Shown: piece by piece, positions 1-10,537 of the stretch | Layout of the letters: every line of letters begins with the position of its first letter | How positions within the stretch are numbered: position 1 is the first letter of the stretch | Source: Gadus chalcogrammus | Lineage: Eukaryota; Chordata; Actinopteri; Gadiformes; Gadidae | Direction of reading: 5' to 3' | Length of the DNA stretch: 64,000 nucleotides | NCBI RefSeq assembly: GCF_026213295.1 | Contig: NC_079426.1 | Location: 24,462,320-24,526,319 of the forward strand | The notes under the pieces: model-generated | The model's input: only the letters and a program-made list of their open reading frames with translations | Told to the model about the DNA's origin: nothing | Databases searched by the model: none | Position numbers and translations under genes: made by a program

Positions 1-745
1 TACAGGCAGTGAATGATGCTGATCTAAAACAGTGATCCAATTCTACCTTTTCATTGAAGGCGTCAAGTCAGTATGCAGCACGAACAGTTAGGCACAGCAA
101 TCTGTGAGAAAACTGCTTGAATGACCGCGGTCACCGCGCTGAGCTCGCAGTCGGGTCTCGGGAGCACCGCTGCCAGCGCTTTCTGCAGGCTGCGCAAGCT
201 GTTTAGTCTACGTAACGTCAATTGTTGCGCTGGGATTTACAGAGTGATAATTTGATACAGAGGGATGCAATCATAGCAACCATTTTAAATTGCATACAAC
301 AGGCGAACGTTTACTATTTTTTATTAGAAAAGCTGATTTTTGTGAGGATTTGACGAACAAAAGTGGAGGGGATGGAATGGCCTTCCAATAGAAGTGAGGG
401 GGATGCATCGTACTCATCCCCCGCGTCTGATACGCGCCTACTGACGAGCTCCTCGCTCGATGTTTACTGTTATGGTAGAATGCACATGGCCTGGAAGGAG
501 TGGGCGGAGCCGGTGTGACGTATTACCCTCGGCTTCCTCACTTGTCTGTGGTGCTGCCTTCTGTGGATGGAGCAGCTATTGCAGCCTTCAGAAAGGTCCT
601 GCTCCCCTTGTGGCTATGTATCGTATTTACGGCTTATATGTTTGGTCCTGCTTCCTAGGGTCTATGTGTGGGTAGCTCAGGTTCTTAAAATACGTAACAG
701 ATCCTTGGCCATGCGTCACACAATTGACGAGGAAGGAATGAGACT
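1..745. other. Unassigned sequence, no gene seen
   Basis: I see no convincing gene, RNA or transposon terminus here. Short open frames in 460-758 have no recognisable motif and look like chance frames. A small GC-rich inverted repeat around 400-425 is the only local structure noted. Confidence 0.3.
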
Positions 746-1740
746 GTGTTGGCCCTAACAGTGAACCATAGTAAAACCAAAATAATGATATTTGAAAAAA
801 GACCCAGCTTCAACAAATACACATTCCACCTAGACACTGTTACTCTAGAGCAAACAAAAAACTATAGGCCTACCTACCTCGGCATAAAGATGAACGCCAA
901 AGGAAATTTCAACAAAGCTGTTAATGACCTGAGAGACAAGGCAATGAGGGCATTTTATGGCAGATAAGAAATATCAAACTAGACATCCCAATTAAGATTT
1001 GGCAAAAAATATTTGACGCAGTGATAGAGCCCAATGCGCTCTACGGCTGTGAAGTCTGGGTCCCACTTACCAACCAAGATTTTATAAAATGGGAAAAAAC
1101 ATCACATTGAAACTCTTCATGCAGAATTCTACAAATCAATACTAAAAGTCCAAAGAAAGACCCCAAATAATGCATGCAGATCAGAATTAGGTCGATGTCC
1201 AATCGTTATTAAAATTCAGAAGAGAGCCCTACAATTTTATAACCACCTTAAGGAAAGCGACAGCAACACACTCCACAACAAGGCTCTTACCCATAGAGAG
1301 TTATACCCAGAAAAGTGTCCCCTTAGCCAGCTTGTCCTGGAAATCAACAACAACCAACACATCAGGCAATACCAAATTATAAGAAAACAAAATGAAAAGT
1401 ATTTGGCACATTGGAAAGAGTCCACCAAAAACCAGAGTAAATTGGCATGCTATTTGTCCCTTAACAGAGACTACGCCGTGGCAGAATACCTGACCACCGT
1501 GGCCGACCCAAAATTGAGGCAATACTTGACCAGATACAGACTCAGCGAACACAGCCTGGCCATCGAGAAAGGACGCCACAGATAGACCTGGCTCCCAAGA
1601 GAAGACAGACTGTGCTCCCATTGCACACACAACCAACTAGAGACAGAACTGCCCTTCCTGACTTCCTGCCAGTCATACAAAGACATCAGGAATACACACT
1701 TCCCAGGGAATACAAAGGCATGCGAGGACTTCAAAGACAC
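746..1740 (+). pseudogene. Non-LTR retrotransposon (LINE) 3' fragment, RT C-terminal region
   Basis: This is the decayed 3' part of a LINE polyprotein. In shifting frames it reads as the region downstream of the RT palm: a YLGIK motif near 880, an ALYGCEVW motif near 1035, and a C-terminal tail with RLSEHSLAIE near 1535 and a Cys-rich end (LCSHC near 1615). The first frame stops at 965-967 after a frameshift and another in-frame stop sits near 1584, so it cannot make a functional enzyme. The catalytic YADD box and endonuclease lie upstream of what is preserved, as expected for a 5'-truncated insertion. I do not assign a clade. It ends abruptly near 1740 next to a transposon-like terminus (GGCCCCGTTTCCCG at 1746). 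Confidence 0.75.
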
Positions 1741-1745
1741 TCCAG

Positions 1746-2350
1746 GGCCCCGTTTCCCGATAACGATGGATCTTCGCTCGTAAGATCATTCTCCCGATGG
1801 ATCTTTCGAACCATCGATAATTTCTTTGTTGCGTTTCCGGACGTTGTTAGGAACACTTTGAGGAACTCCTGAATCCGAATAACAATGCAATGTTATGTGT
1901 GTGCAATGTTGTTGCACAACATTGCAGCCAAGGCTGGGGTGGCATTGGGTGAACCGGACGAGGACGAGGACGAGGAAGAGGAAGATCCGTTTCGGGACGG
2001 CCTCCCGGATTACGCTGCTGGTTTGGGCGCGAACTCAGGTCGCCCGTATTGCAGGGCCTAAACCACTCAGCCAACTGCTGGTTCATAAAGTTGATGGAAT
2101 GGAGTGGTCTTGAGAAAATATCCACGATAACAATATAGGCATATCCCAATTAATTTAATTACTTTATTTGCATCATTTAATCTTAAATCCTTAGTGAAAA
2201 TATAGGCTGTTTGTACTTCATATATGTACATTTATGACAAAATCGTGAGGACTAGGCTTGTGACAGACACACACATGTGGCGCTCGCGCGGTAATAGCTC
2301 ATTGGCGCCACCTAGTGATCATTATGTGCAAATGCACAGCCTCTCATTCA
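1746..2350. mobile_element. Decayed DNA transposon (PIF/Harbinger-like), boundaries uncertain
   Basis: The stretch starts with a terminus-like GGCCCCGTTTCCCG, related to the GTTTCCCGAAAGC motifs found in reverse complement at 25951-26070. It carries a Harbinger transposase tail at 1900-2061. I could not identify the opposite terminus or a TSD. From 2062 to 2350 there is only AT-rich non-coding DNA. Confidence 0.4.
1900..2061 (+). pseudogene. PIF/Harbinger transposase C-terminal remnant
   Basis: An open segment of 53 codons plus stop begins with a CAMLLHNIAAKAG motif. This resembles the C-x-x-x-L-H-N box near the end of PIF/Harbinger DDE transposases, and an acidic D/E run follows, as in that family. 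Nothing upstream encodes the catalytic DDE core, so this is only the last exon or fragment of a dead transposase. Confidence 0.6.
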
Positions 2351-2890
2351 AATGACTTAGGGGTCATTTGACCCCTCTTGTGGCGCTAGTAGTAAGTAAA
2401 AATGGCCCGGCGTTTCTAGTGTTAATTTCATGCACTTAAAATACCGGCTGTGTCCCAATTCATAGGACGCATCATTCGAAGGCTGTACCCTACCTGTTAT
2501 CCCGTATACCACAATGCAATGCGGTCGTGTTTTTCTGGAGGAGAAGAAGAAGTTGAATAACCCTATAGTATCTTGGGTATAAAGGCTGGGACAAATTTCA
2601 AAGTACACCTTATGTTGATAGTATAGACCGTCGTGATTCCCATTGAAACGAATGGCGCGGTGATTCTCTTCAAAACGAGAGCCGGTAAATTGTGAAAAAT
2701 GAATTAAACAGTAATCAGACAACGCGGTTATGTGCTATAGACCCTAGAGTATCTGTGTTATAAAGGCTGGGACGAATTTCGAATTATAAATATGTACAAT
2801 GCATAATGTTAGCTCATCCATGTGCTCAATGCATCACAATGTAGTTGGCCTCTGTTCCTTTCGTTAAATATTTGTGTTGGCCTCTCACAG
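2351..2890. other. Region upstream of the element A HECT gene
   Basis: No coding signal is seen. A segment around 2560-2600 recurs around 2740-2785 in slightly diverged form, both centred on TATAAAGGCTGGGAC, so there is a local duplication about 180 bp apart. The left end of element A probably lies here, but I could not find an inverted repeat matching the right side. A terminus-like GGCTGTGTCCCAATTC occurs at about 2446. Confidence 0.35.
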
Positions 2891-2891
2891 G

Positions 2892-4988
2892 ATGGATGAG
2901 TTGTGCGAGTTCTTGAGGTCGCGGAATGTACCAGAAGAAAACATACAGCAACTGGAAAACGATAAGGTAACTAGTCTGTTAATGGGGGAAAGATAGGCTA
3001 AATTGTGTGTTTATGCATTTTTTGTCAGAGCAGTCCTTTTAATTACTGCTTCTGTTGATGTTAAATTATATTTGTTTTGTGGCTGTGTGTGTGTGTTTTC
3101 CTCTTTTTTTAAGATCGATCCCAATGTCCTCCTGCTCATGAACGACGACCAGTTGACCGAGTATCTACCATCATATGGAGACCGACTGGCTGTCCTTGGA
3201 TATTGCAGATTGAAGGGGAAGAATCCTGTTGCCCGCAAATCAAAACTTTTTGAGCGACTGAAAGCCAAGGTAGCAAAAAGTGAGGATCGTGAACACTTGT
3301 CTGAGAAGTTACCATGTCAAAATGCTCAGAAGAAAGAGCGTAAAATTGAAATTGGGTTGAATTTCCGTGACGGGAAATTCTTACAAATGAGGGCCAAAAA
3401 GGGGGGCGGGACCAGGAAAATCTCTGTCCAAGAATTGTTGTAAAGATCAGTTAATTGAACAGGCCAAAAACCTGTTTTTCCCTGGTCAGAAAAATGCAGA
3501 AGGAAAGATTTTGCGATTGAACTAACTGATTTTCAGGAGCGCCCGTTAGATCCCCTGACTACAGTTGGGGAACTTTATGAAGTAAAGCTGCCCATTTTAC
3601 GCTTTTACTTAGCAACAACCAAGAGGCCTGGTTGCAGTGAGAATCAGCTTGCAGCCTCCCCCAACCCCCCTAGGCCTAGTTTACCTCTGGCTGAAGGTCA
3701 GGAAACCGCAGATGTGGTACATGTTAGTAGCAGCAATGTCCTGTCTGATACAAACAGTGATCCTGAGCCCTTCGATTTCTCCACTGTTGACATGACAGAT
3801 TTGGCTAGTGTGAGCGAATTTGATGCCGCCAATGGTGTAGATGTCTTGGAGAATAGTGGCACAGTTACCTTTTTCCAAGGACACCTACATGATCTGGACT
3901 GGGTTAGCCTTGATGATACCTTACAAATGTCTCCTCGGGCATCAAGTTCATCTACTCCGACCCTAGATATTGCTCATGTGCCCATTGATCAGAGTGAAAG
4001 AACAAAGAGAATAATTGTTGTTCACCGTGGGCAGATCCTGAGAGAACTAATCACACATTTTTTGGACGCGAGTGTCATGCGAGATGATGTTTTCATCCAA
4101 GTAATTCTTCCCAATGGAAGTTTGGAAATGGCAGTTGATGAAGGTGGCGTGTTAAGGGATGTGCTAACTGAATTTTGGCTGGACTTTTATGAGCAATGCA
4201 CTTTAGGAAATGCTTTCAAGGTGCCTTTTCTACGCCATGATTTTGGTACGCAGCAGTGGGAAAGCATTGGCAGAATAATAGCAATGGGTTGGCAAAAAGA
4301 GAAGTACCTGCCTATAAAAATAGCCCCAGTAATTTTGGAGAAAGTTGCCCTGGGAAGTGTGAAGAGTAGTCTTGTTGACTGCTTCCTGAAATATGTCACA
4401 GAGTCAGAGAGATTGGTGTTTGAATCCTGCCGTTCAGATTTTGAAAGTGTGGATCAGGAAGAATTGATTGAAGTAATGGATCTCCACAGCTGTCGAAGAA
4501 TGCCAACCGCTGATAATATTGAACAGCTCTTGGAGGAGCTTGCCCACCAAAAGCTGGTTCAAGAACCCGCCTTTGTCCTAGAGCAGTGGAGCAAGGTGCT
4601 TGCACCCTTTAGGTCAGATTTGGAAGGCATTTCAGAAGCGTATGTAAATCTTCATCCAACACTGAGGAAAGTGATTAGGTCTATCTCTTACCCCACTACT
4701 ATGAACGACCAGCAGAAGAACATAGGAAAGCATCTGAGCACTTACCTTAGAGAATCTGAAATACAGCACCTGTCTCTATTCCTTCGGTTTTGCACTGGCT
4801 CTGATTTGTTTCTTGGTAAGACCATTACTTTGAACTTCACGAATTTGCAAGGTATGCAGAGACGGCCCATCGCCCACACATGTGGATGCTACTTGGAGTT
4901 GCCAATTGATTATGACAATTACCCGGATTTCAGACATGAAATTAACAAAGTATTGGAGAGTGGTGTGTGGGCAATGGACATAGTTTAG
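2892..4988 (+). pseudogene. SAM-HECT ubiquitin-ligase-like protein of element A, frameshifted
   Basis: Exon 1 (2892-2966, 25 codons) follows a TCTCACAG acceptor-like site and ends at GTAACT. Exon 2 starts at 3114 after TTTTTTTAAG. Together they read as a SAM-like helical domain ending in YGDRLAVLGYCR. A conserved-looking RAKKGGGTRKISV segment follows (about 3390-3430). The frame then breaks at about 3443 and again at about 3515. From there an open frame runs to a stop at 4986-4988. The last part is HECT-like: EGGVLRDVL near 4140 corresponds to the N-lobe acidic-GG motif, and an AHTC motif with its Cys codon at 4881-4883 (residue 390 of the frame starting at 3714) corresponds to the catalytic C-lobe Cys. 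By family knowledge a HECT domain accepts ubiquitin on this Cys and transfers it to substrates. It is probably dead because of the frameshifts. Confidence 0.75.
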
Positions 4989-5019
4989 TTGATTCAGCTG
5001 CCATCAGCAGCCTCCTCAT

Positions 5020-5530
5020 GTCAAGATGATTTAATGCACATATTTTGAGATGCTGGATTATATGTAATATGTAAATATGAAATTATATAATGTACTGATG
5101 TATTAATGTAATGAGATTTAATGTACATATTTTGATATGTTGGATTATATGTAATATGTAAATATGAAATTATATAATGTACTGATGTATTAATGTAATG
5201 AGATTTAATGTACATATTTTGATATGTTGGATTATGTAAATATGTTATTATATAATGTACTGTTGTATTAATGAAATGTCTTGAAGTCATCCCCACCAAT
5301 ACATAGTTTAGCAGATTCAGATTCCATCAACAGCCTCTTCATGTCGAGATTACTTAATTTAATGATTTTGAGATGCTGGATTATATGTAAATAGGAAATT
5401 ATAGAATGTAATGTGATTTAATGTAGAGACTTTGAGATGCTGGATTATAATTAATGTGTAAATATTTAATTATATAATGAACTATTGTATTAATGTAATG
5501 TATTAAAGTTATCACCACCAATACATTGTT
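5020..5530. repeat. 87-bp AT-rich tandem repeat with higher-order copies
   Basis: TTTAATGTACATATTTTGA-type units start at 5030, 5117 and 5204, so the period is 87 bp, with degenerate copies beyond. A larger unit is also repeated: the block with TTTAG..TTCAG..CCATCA..CAGCC at 4981 recurs at about 5305 and again near 5525. The array directly follows the HECT stop codon and so would lie in its 3' UTR. Confidence 0.8.
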
Positions 5531-5685
5531 TAGCCGTTTCAGCTGCCATCAGCAGGTTATATATATCCCAGCAATACTTATGTTGTTTTTTAAAGCTGTT
5601 TTATGGGAAGATAATAAAACTGTTCATTAAATTGTGGCTAACTGTTTAGTTATATCCCAATAATCAATATTATGAGTCTGACGCA

Positions 5686-6473
5686 TGGGTGTAACGATAC
5701 ATCGATGTAGATCGATACATCGATTGATCGGCGAACGATCCAGCTGCATCATGCAACGCCCAAACATCGATGCATATCGCTGTATTACACGCTTTTATTA
5801 TTATATATCTCCTTTCGCGGGTGTTTGTGAAACTATTTCTGCGCAAAGCGCCAAGCCGCTCGTATCCGTATCCGTTAAATGAGGCTACAGCGAGCACATG
5901 TGTGAGCGCGAGGATGTCTATTTTCGTTTTGTGTTGCCAGATTGGGCAAACGTCCCGTTTTTCCAGCCTTACGTGATTAAAAGTAGCCAAATCGGGCTGA
6001 AAAATGTGCCCAATCTGGCAACACGGACGGCTTATCTTTACAGCCAAGATGATTCCGAGGGATGTTTTGTTTTTAGAAGAAAACTATCCACACAGATCGG
6101 TTGGGAATGGTCTACGTTCAAAATGAAAGATCATTACAGGCTCTTTAATTTAAGCCATAAAAAACCTTTGGCACTTAAATGCAATTATGTGGCACTTTAT
6201 TATTTGTATTAAAAATGGATTGTTTTTGTTTTAAATATCCGGAAGAGCAAAGAAATAAAATGATGAAATTATAATTAAGTTGATGTGAGTTGATGTGATT
6301 GTAAGAGGTTGTGTTAAATGGGCATATGATATCGTCTCATATCGATCGCATGCCCCTGAATCAAATCGTATCGTATCGTATCGCGGCAGACTTTTGATAT
6401 CGGCAAATATCGTATCGTTGTCCAATGAATCGATATAATATCGTATCGTGATGAAACCAGAGATTTACACCCA
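5686..6473. mobile_element. hAT-like nonautonomous element
   Basis: The ends are inverted repeats TGGGTGTAACGAT and TTTACACCCA, and the interior is rich in ATCGAT/CGTATCG motifs typical of fish hAT-type MITEs. I could not find a matching 8-bp TSD, so the exact ends are uncertain. No transposase is encoded. It sits in the spacer between the two convergent genes of element A. Confidence 0.6.
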
Positions 6474-6648
6474 ATGTTTATATCAAATATATTTATTTTT
6501 GCAGTAGAAATGTCAACTTAATGTTAAAGACACTACAACGATTGGAGAAAAGGGGTTAAGACACACAGTATATTGTTAGGCTTGTATTGTTGCAGAACCA
6601 GTTAAAGCCTACTCTAGTTACAAATAGGTACAAGTTAAGTTTTGCTAA

Positions 6649-6695
6649 ATGAGCTGCAGTAGGCCTAATGCTGAATTAGGCCTACTGCAGCTCAT
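6649..6695. repeat. Perfect 21-bp inverted repeat (hairpin)
   Basis: Arms 6649-6669 and 6675-6695 are exact reverse complements around a 5-base loop (GCTGA). It lies just downstream of the integrase stop and between the convergent genes. It could act as a structured 3' end or be a replication template-switch scar. Confidence 0.85.
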
Positions 6696-6720
6696 CTAGC
6701 ACAAACAACTACCCCTGCTT

Positions 6721-8959
6721 TTAAGGCTGTAGCAATTCATTGTTAATTAGCTGTCTAAGTCTTACATACAGATCTACTGTCTTGTACACGTCGTTAGTTA
6801 ATTCAAGGCCATGCTCAGACATAAGCCCCACACAAATGTGAAACACATCTTCATCACATGGGAAGTCTTTGTAAACACACTCCCCCAAGCAGGCCTCGAT
6901 CTTCTCGAGACTTGGGCGATACAGGTAGTCCGTGGCCCCGTAGAGTTGAGGCACTGCATGGATGATGGATGGACGGCCATGAGGACTTCGTGAGTTGTGC
7001 ACTTGACGCATCATGTGCTCATTCCAGGTGAATGCGACCTCCTCCAGTTCTTCAAGACAAGGCTCAAAGTGAATACAAATGAAATGCAATGAATTGCATG
7101 AAAAAACGTTCCTACACACAGAAAGCAATGTGTGGTTCTTGTATTAAACTTTTTTGCCAAATCAATAGTATAGTGTAACAATAAAAATAAAATAATACAA
7201 ATAAGAATAAGCCACAGACAAAAATAAAGCAGTGAATAGTGAAACTTACCTGAATTGTGGAAAGAAAACAGAACTGGACCAATGACTTGTCCAGGAAGGT
7301 GTCAGCGAAGTATCCATCCCATTTCAATTTATCGAAAAAGTCCATCCAAAACTGGGCGCACTGACTGCGTAATGTCAGCCACCATCTTTCAATGCGCTGG
7401 TTGCCAGTGCTTGGACCAAATGTGACATGTTCGATTTCAAGTTGACCCTCTGAAAAGTGCATGAATCTTTGCATTTCGGCCAAACAAACATTTTCTGTCC
7501 CTAAATCTACCCGTAATCGTTCAGGGCAACCTTGAGCTATTAGTACAGCATCCATGAAATAACCAGCAATCACGTTTGGATCATTATTAGTTTTGTATGC
7601 CTCCAGGCTCCAGCCAGATGAGTCTCCTAGAAAAACCATCTATGCATCCACTTATACAGATCCCATACGGTTTAAGTTTGTCATAGCCGTCAATGTGCCA
7701 GACGTAATTGGGACCCCGGCTGTGATATACTCTCCGCCGTAGTCTATTTCTTGATCTCAGGTCAACTCCCTCACTGTCCAACAGCCGCAAGAGAACACGT
7801 ACTGTTTCCCTGTCGGTAATAATGCCATTTATCCAACATTTTTGGTACATCCAACTAGGGCTGTCACGGTTGAGGAATTTTCACCGCGGTGAAAACAGGG
7901 GGCGCAATATCGCGGTATGCGATATTATTGCACAATTTTTAAATGCCGTTTAAGCGAGATAATGCACATTTAAATTCAAAACACACCCGTAACCGGAGCT
8001 TCGTTGGAAGCGCGATGTATGCGCAGGCGCCGTTTGGGCATAACAATATGGCGGCTGCCGTTCAATGTAGTTTTCATCACCACCACCGGATTATGTTTCA
8101 TTTATTTCATTACAGCACGTCCCCTAAACGTTACAACATAATCGACACGAATGAGAACAGCATCAAGCAGTGGAAACGTGGGTTTATTTACTATGAAGTT
8201 CGTATTTTTAATTGTTGAAATGAAATCAGCGGTGACGAGCTAGTTGTTTTGGTAGCGGCTAAATTAGCATGTTGCGATACTTTGTACAGGGGATCACGTC
8301 TGCGCCGAGTAGATGCGCAGAGGGTTGAAACAGCGCTTGTCCGGTCTGCTCACAAGAAGGTTTCTTTGGCCAGTTACTGTGATTAAACACGAGTTGTTTA
8401 ATGTTCACAATGTATCGTTTTTAATGGGGAAAATGAGATGCGTCCCCGGGACGCATGGATAGTGAATTTAGTGCGCCCTTTCAGATTTTAATGCGTCAGC
8501 GACGCAGGACACGTACCTAGCAACATCACTAACTAAATGAATGAACGTTAATGAATGGGTATCATGGCATCGCACGTTTCATTCTAGAATTCCACGGTCA
8601 GTTTCATGAACGCGCAACCCGCACCAGGTCATATGCGGTGATCGCGATGGCCCATTATCTACCGCGGTGTGCTCTAAATATCGCGATATTTCATTTTTGC
8701 GATTATTGCGACAGCCCTACATCCAACGGTAGCCATGACACTGCCCAGACGTTTGGAGTTGCGCTTCTATGAAAGCTGCCACCTCGGCCACATCTGTCTT
8801 GCCCTTCCTGCGCCACAATCTTTTCTCTCTCAGAATCCTTTCAAGTGTCCGCTTGCTCAGCACTACCCCATGCACCTCAGCCAATACTGCCAGAATTTCA
8901 TCATTTGTATAGCCCTATCGTCTTTGGAAATATTGCTCAATGTGGTGATCCAACTCCAT
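6721..8959 (-). pseudogene. IS3-like rve/DDE integrase-transposase of element A, interrupted
   Basis: The gene reads leftward. An N-terminal helix-turn-helix-type segment is at about 8900-8780. A winged-helix/IS3-like linker (RNRLRRRVYHSRGPN) follows, then the catalytic core: D in WHIDGYDKL near 7690, D in LRVDLGTENV near 7505, and E in GNQRIERWW near 7395. The second D and the E are 38 residues apart, as in rve-type DDE enzymes. A GTAAGT donor at about 7249 and a later exon starting near 7065 suggest an intron; the frame then runs to a stop at 6721-6723. Lesions are a stop TAG at 8917-8915, a hAT insertion at 7856-8719 and a 7-bp tandem duplication near 7610 that shifts the frame. The reading frame is continuous across the hAT site if the insert and one TSD copy are discounted. 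The true start may lie upstream, since the frame stays open to about 9005. Confidence 0.8.
7856..8719. mobile_element. hAT nonautonomous element inside the integrase gene
   Basis: TIRs TAGGGCTGTC and GACAGCCCTA are flanked by a perfect 8-bp TSD, CATCCAAC (7848-7855 and 8720-8727), diagnostic of hAT transposition. The 864-bp body contains CGCGGT/ATCGCGATA motifs near its ends and no transposase. It disrupts the N-terminal part of the element A integrase, so it inserted after element A. Confidence 0.93.
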
Positions 8960-9004
8960 GACGTTACGACACTGATAGAGATGAAACCATCTAGATGCAG
9001 CCTA

Positions 9005-9265
9005 CTGTCATGACTTTATATCTCGTTATTATGACTTTAAATCTCATTATTATGACTTTTTTATCTCGTTATTATGACTTTTAATCTCATAACTATGATT
9101 TTAAATCTCGTAATTATGAATTTTAATCTCATAATTATGACTTTTAATCTCGTAATTATGACTTTATATCTCGTAATTATGACTTTAAATCTCGTAATTA
9201 TGACTTTAAATCTCGTAATAATGACTTTAAATCTCTTATTATGACTTTTAATCTCATAATTATGA
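9005..9265. repeat. Short tandem repeat, about 20-bp unit
   Basis: Roughly a dozen imperfect copies of TTATGACTTTAAATCTCGTA, with ACTTTTAATCTCATAA variants, run head to tail. It begins where the integrase N-terminal frame ends and could be subterminal to element A. Confidence 0.85.
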
Positions 9266-9507
9266 GATAGTTAGAGAGATAGAGATAGAAAATAATTATT
9301 TTCTCTCCATTGACACCCATTCATATTTTTCGATCTCATAGGTCCCATGAGCTCTACCGGAAGGGGCGTGACTTCGCCACTCTATAGTAGGCTAATGGTG
9401 CGTTCGAGTATTCTCTGCGAACCGACTCGGATCTCGGATCTGACGCCACGCCCACACGTAGCATTGGCAGAGGACCAGGCGATCCAATATAAGTAGGCTA
9501 TAGGCCA
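9266..9507. other. Spacer without recognised feature
   Basis: No coding potential, RNA gene or transposon terminus is recognised. The right end of element A may lie here or slightly beyond. Confidence 0.3.
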
Positions 9508-9600
9508 TAGTCAAGTCAAGTCAAGTGTATTTATATAGCACATTTAAAACAACAGTAGTTGACCAAAGTGCTGTACACAAATACAATATATTTGTGTACA
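9508..9600. repeat. Retroelement tail-like fragment
   Basis: A GTCAA triplet repeat leads into TGTATTTATATAGCACATTT and a CCAAAGTGCTGTACA motif. This looks like the widespread 3' tail of fish LINE/SINE elements in inverted orientation. A small hairpin (TGTACACAAATA / TATTTGTGTACA) follows at 9571-9600. Confidence 0.5.
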
Positions 9601-9774
9601 TAGGCAGAGATACGGACGCAGTAAGGTATTGCAGTAATACGAGTGATTGAAATTACCATTTAAACCACCAAAGTGGTCCAAGCACAATGAAAACAGTTCA
9701 TTCTTCAAGTCACAATGGGCGCAGCCATCTTGAATTCTGTCTCGGAATTTCGCTCGGTCACCACTGACACCGGG

Positions 9775-10290
9775 GCCGTGTTCCAATTCCCCATACTGTC
9801 CGTACTGCGTACTCAAAATTTGAGTACGCAGTAGTTTCCAATTCAGATCCGGCGAAAAGAAGTATACTTCAAGGACCCGGATGCCGTACTCAAAATGGGC
9901 TAATCGTGAAGTGTGGATCGAAGGACACTCTCCGTACTCAACGGCAGCCATCTTAGCTACGTAGCGGAAGAGGCGGAGCCGGGCTGAGCCAAAGTCGGCG
10001 CATTTTCCACATAGCCTGCATTAATAGAGTCATTTTGTAGTTTTTATAGTTTCTATAGCTTTTTATAGCTGCTAGGCGTAAAGAGTTCACCGTTCAAAGC
10101 GGGATGTTTATTGCGGGGGAGGAGCCGCGGCGGCAGTCGTGATCGTAATTTCCGGTAAGTGCACCACGGAGTACTCGATTTGGAACAGCACTCACATCTG
10201 ACAAATTACCGTACTCAAGTGAGTACGGATAGTGCAGATAGTGTACTTCCTTTAAGTATACTCATGGAAGTACGGGTATTGGAACACGGC
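9775..10290. mobile_element. MITE with GCCGTGTTCCAAT ends
   Basis: Termini GCCGTGTTCCAATT (left) and ATTGGAACACGGC (right) are inverted repeats. The interior repeats GTACTC/GAGTACG motifs in inverted pairs, giving strong fold-back potential. No transposase is encoded and I could not fix a TSD. The right end abuts the next element. Confidence 0.75.
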
Positions 10291-10537
10291 ACGGGATCCC
10301 ACCGGACGCGTACGCGCCGCGGAACGGCTGCGTCCTCTGCCCTGCGTCCATTCCTACCGGGCGCGTAAAGGCCTCCACACACCAGCGCCGCAGCGCAGCG
10401 TCGCGTATTTTACGCGCGTCAAAAGCACGCCCCTAGCACCAACAGGAGGCGGCGCGACCATAGGGCGCGACGGCCGCGCTGCAGTATAAAATCAGGAAGT
10501 CACCTGTCAATCAACCGCAGCAAAGACACGAAACGCA

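Larger units (their letters stand above)
2892..8959. mobile_element. Element A: HECT ligase plus IS3-like integrase transposon (decayed)
   Basis: The span is defined by gene content, since true termini were not found. It pairs a SAM-HECT gene on + (2892-4988) with a DDE integrase on - (8959-6721), tail-to-tail. The same pairing and orientation occur in element B at 14655-25950, which does have TIRs and a 6-bp TSD, so I infer that A is a related transposon. Between the genes lie a tandem repeat (5020-5530), a hAT-like insertion (5686-6473) and a perfect hairpin (6649-6695). A second hAT (7856-8719) splits the integrase. Both genes carry inactivating lesions. Confidence 0.7.

Noticed and set aside
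460..758. Two overlapping frames of 63-71 codons
   Set aside because: No motif, no splice or promoter context, and mutually overlapping frames; most likely chance.
5020..9265. CRISPR-like arrays from the regular repeats
   Set aside because: The repeats are contiguous tandem units without unique spacers, in a eukaryotic genome.
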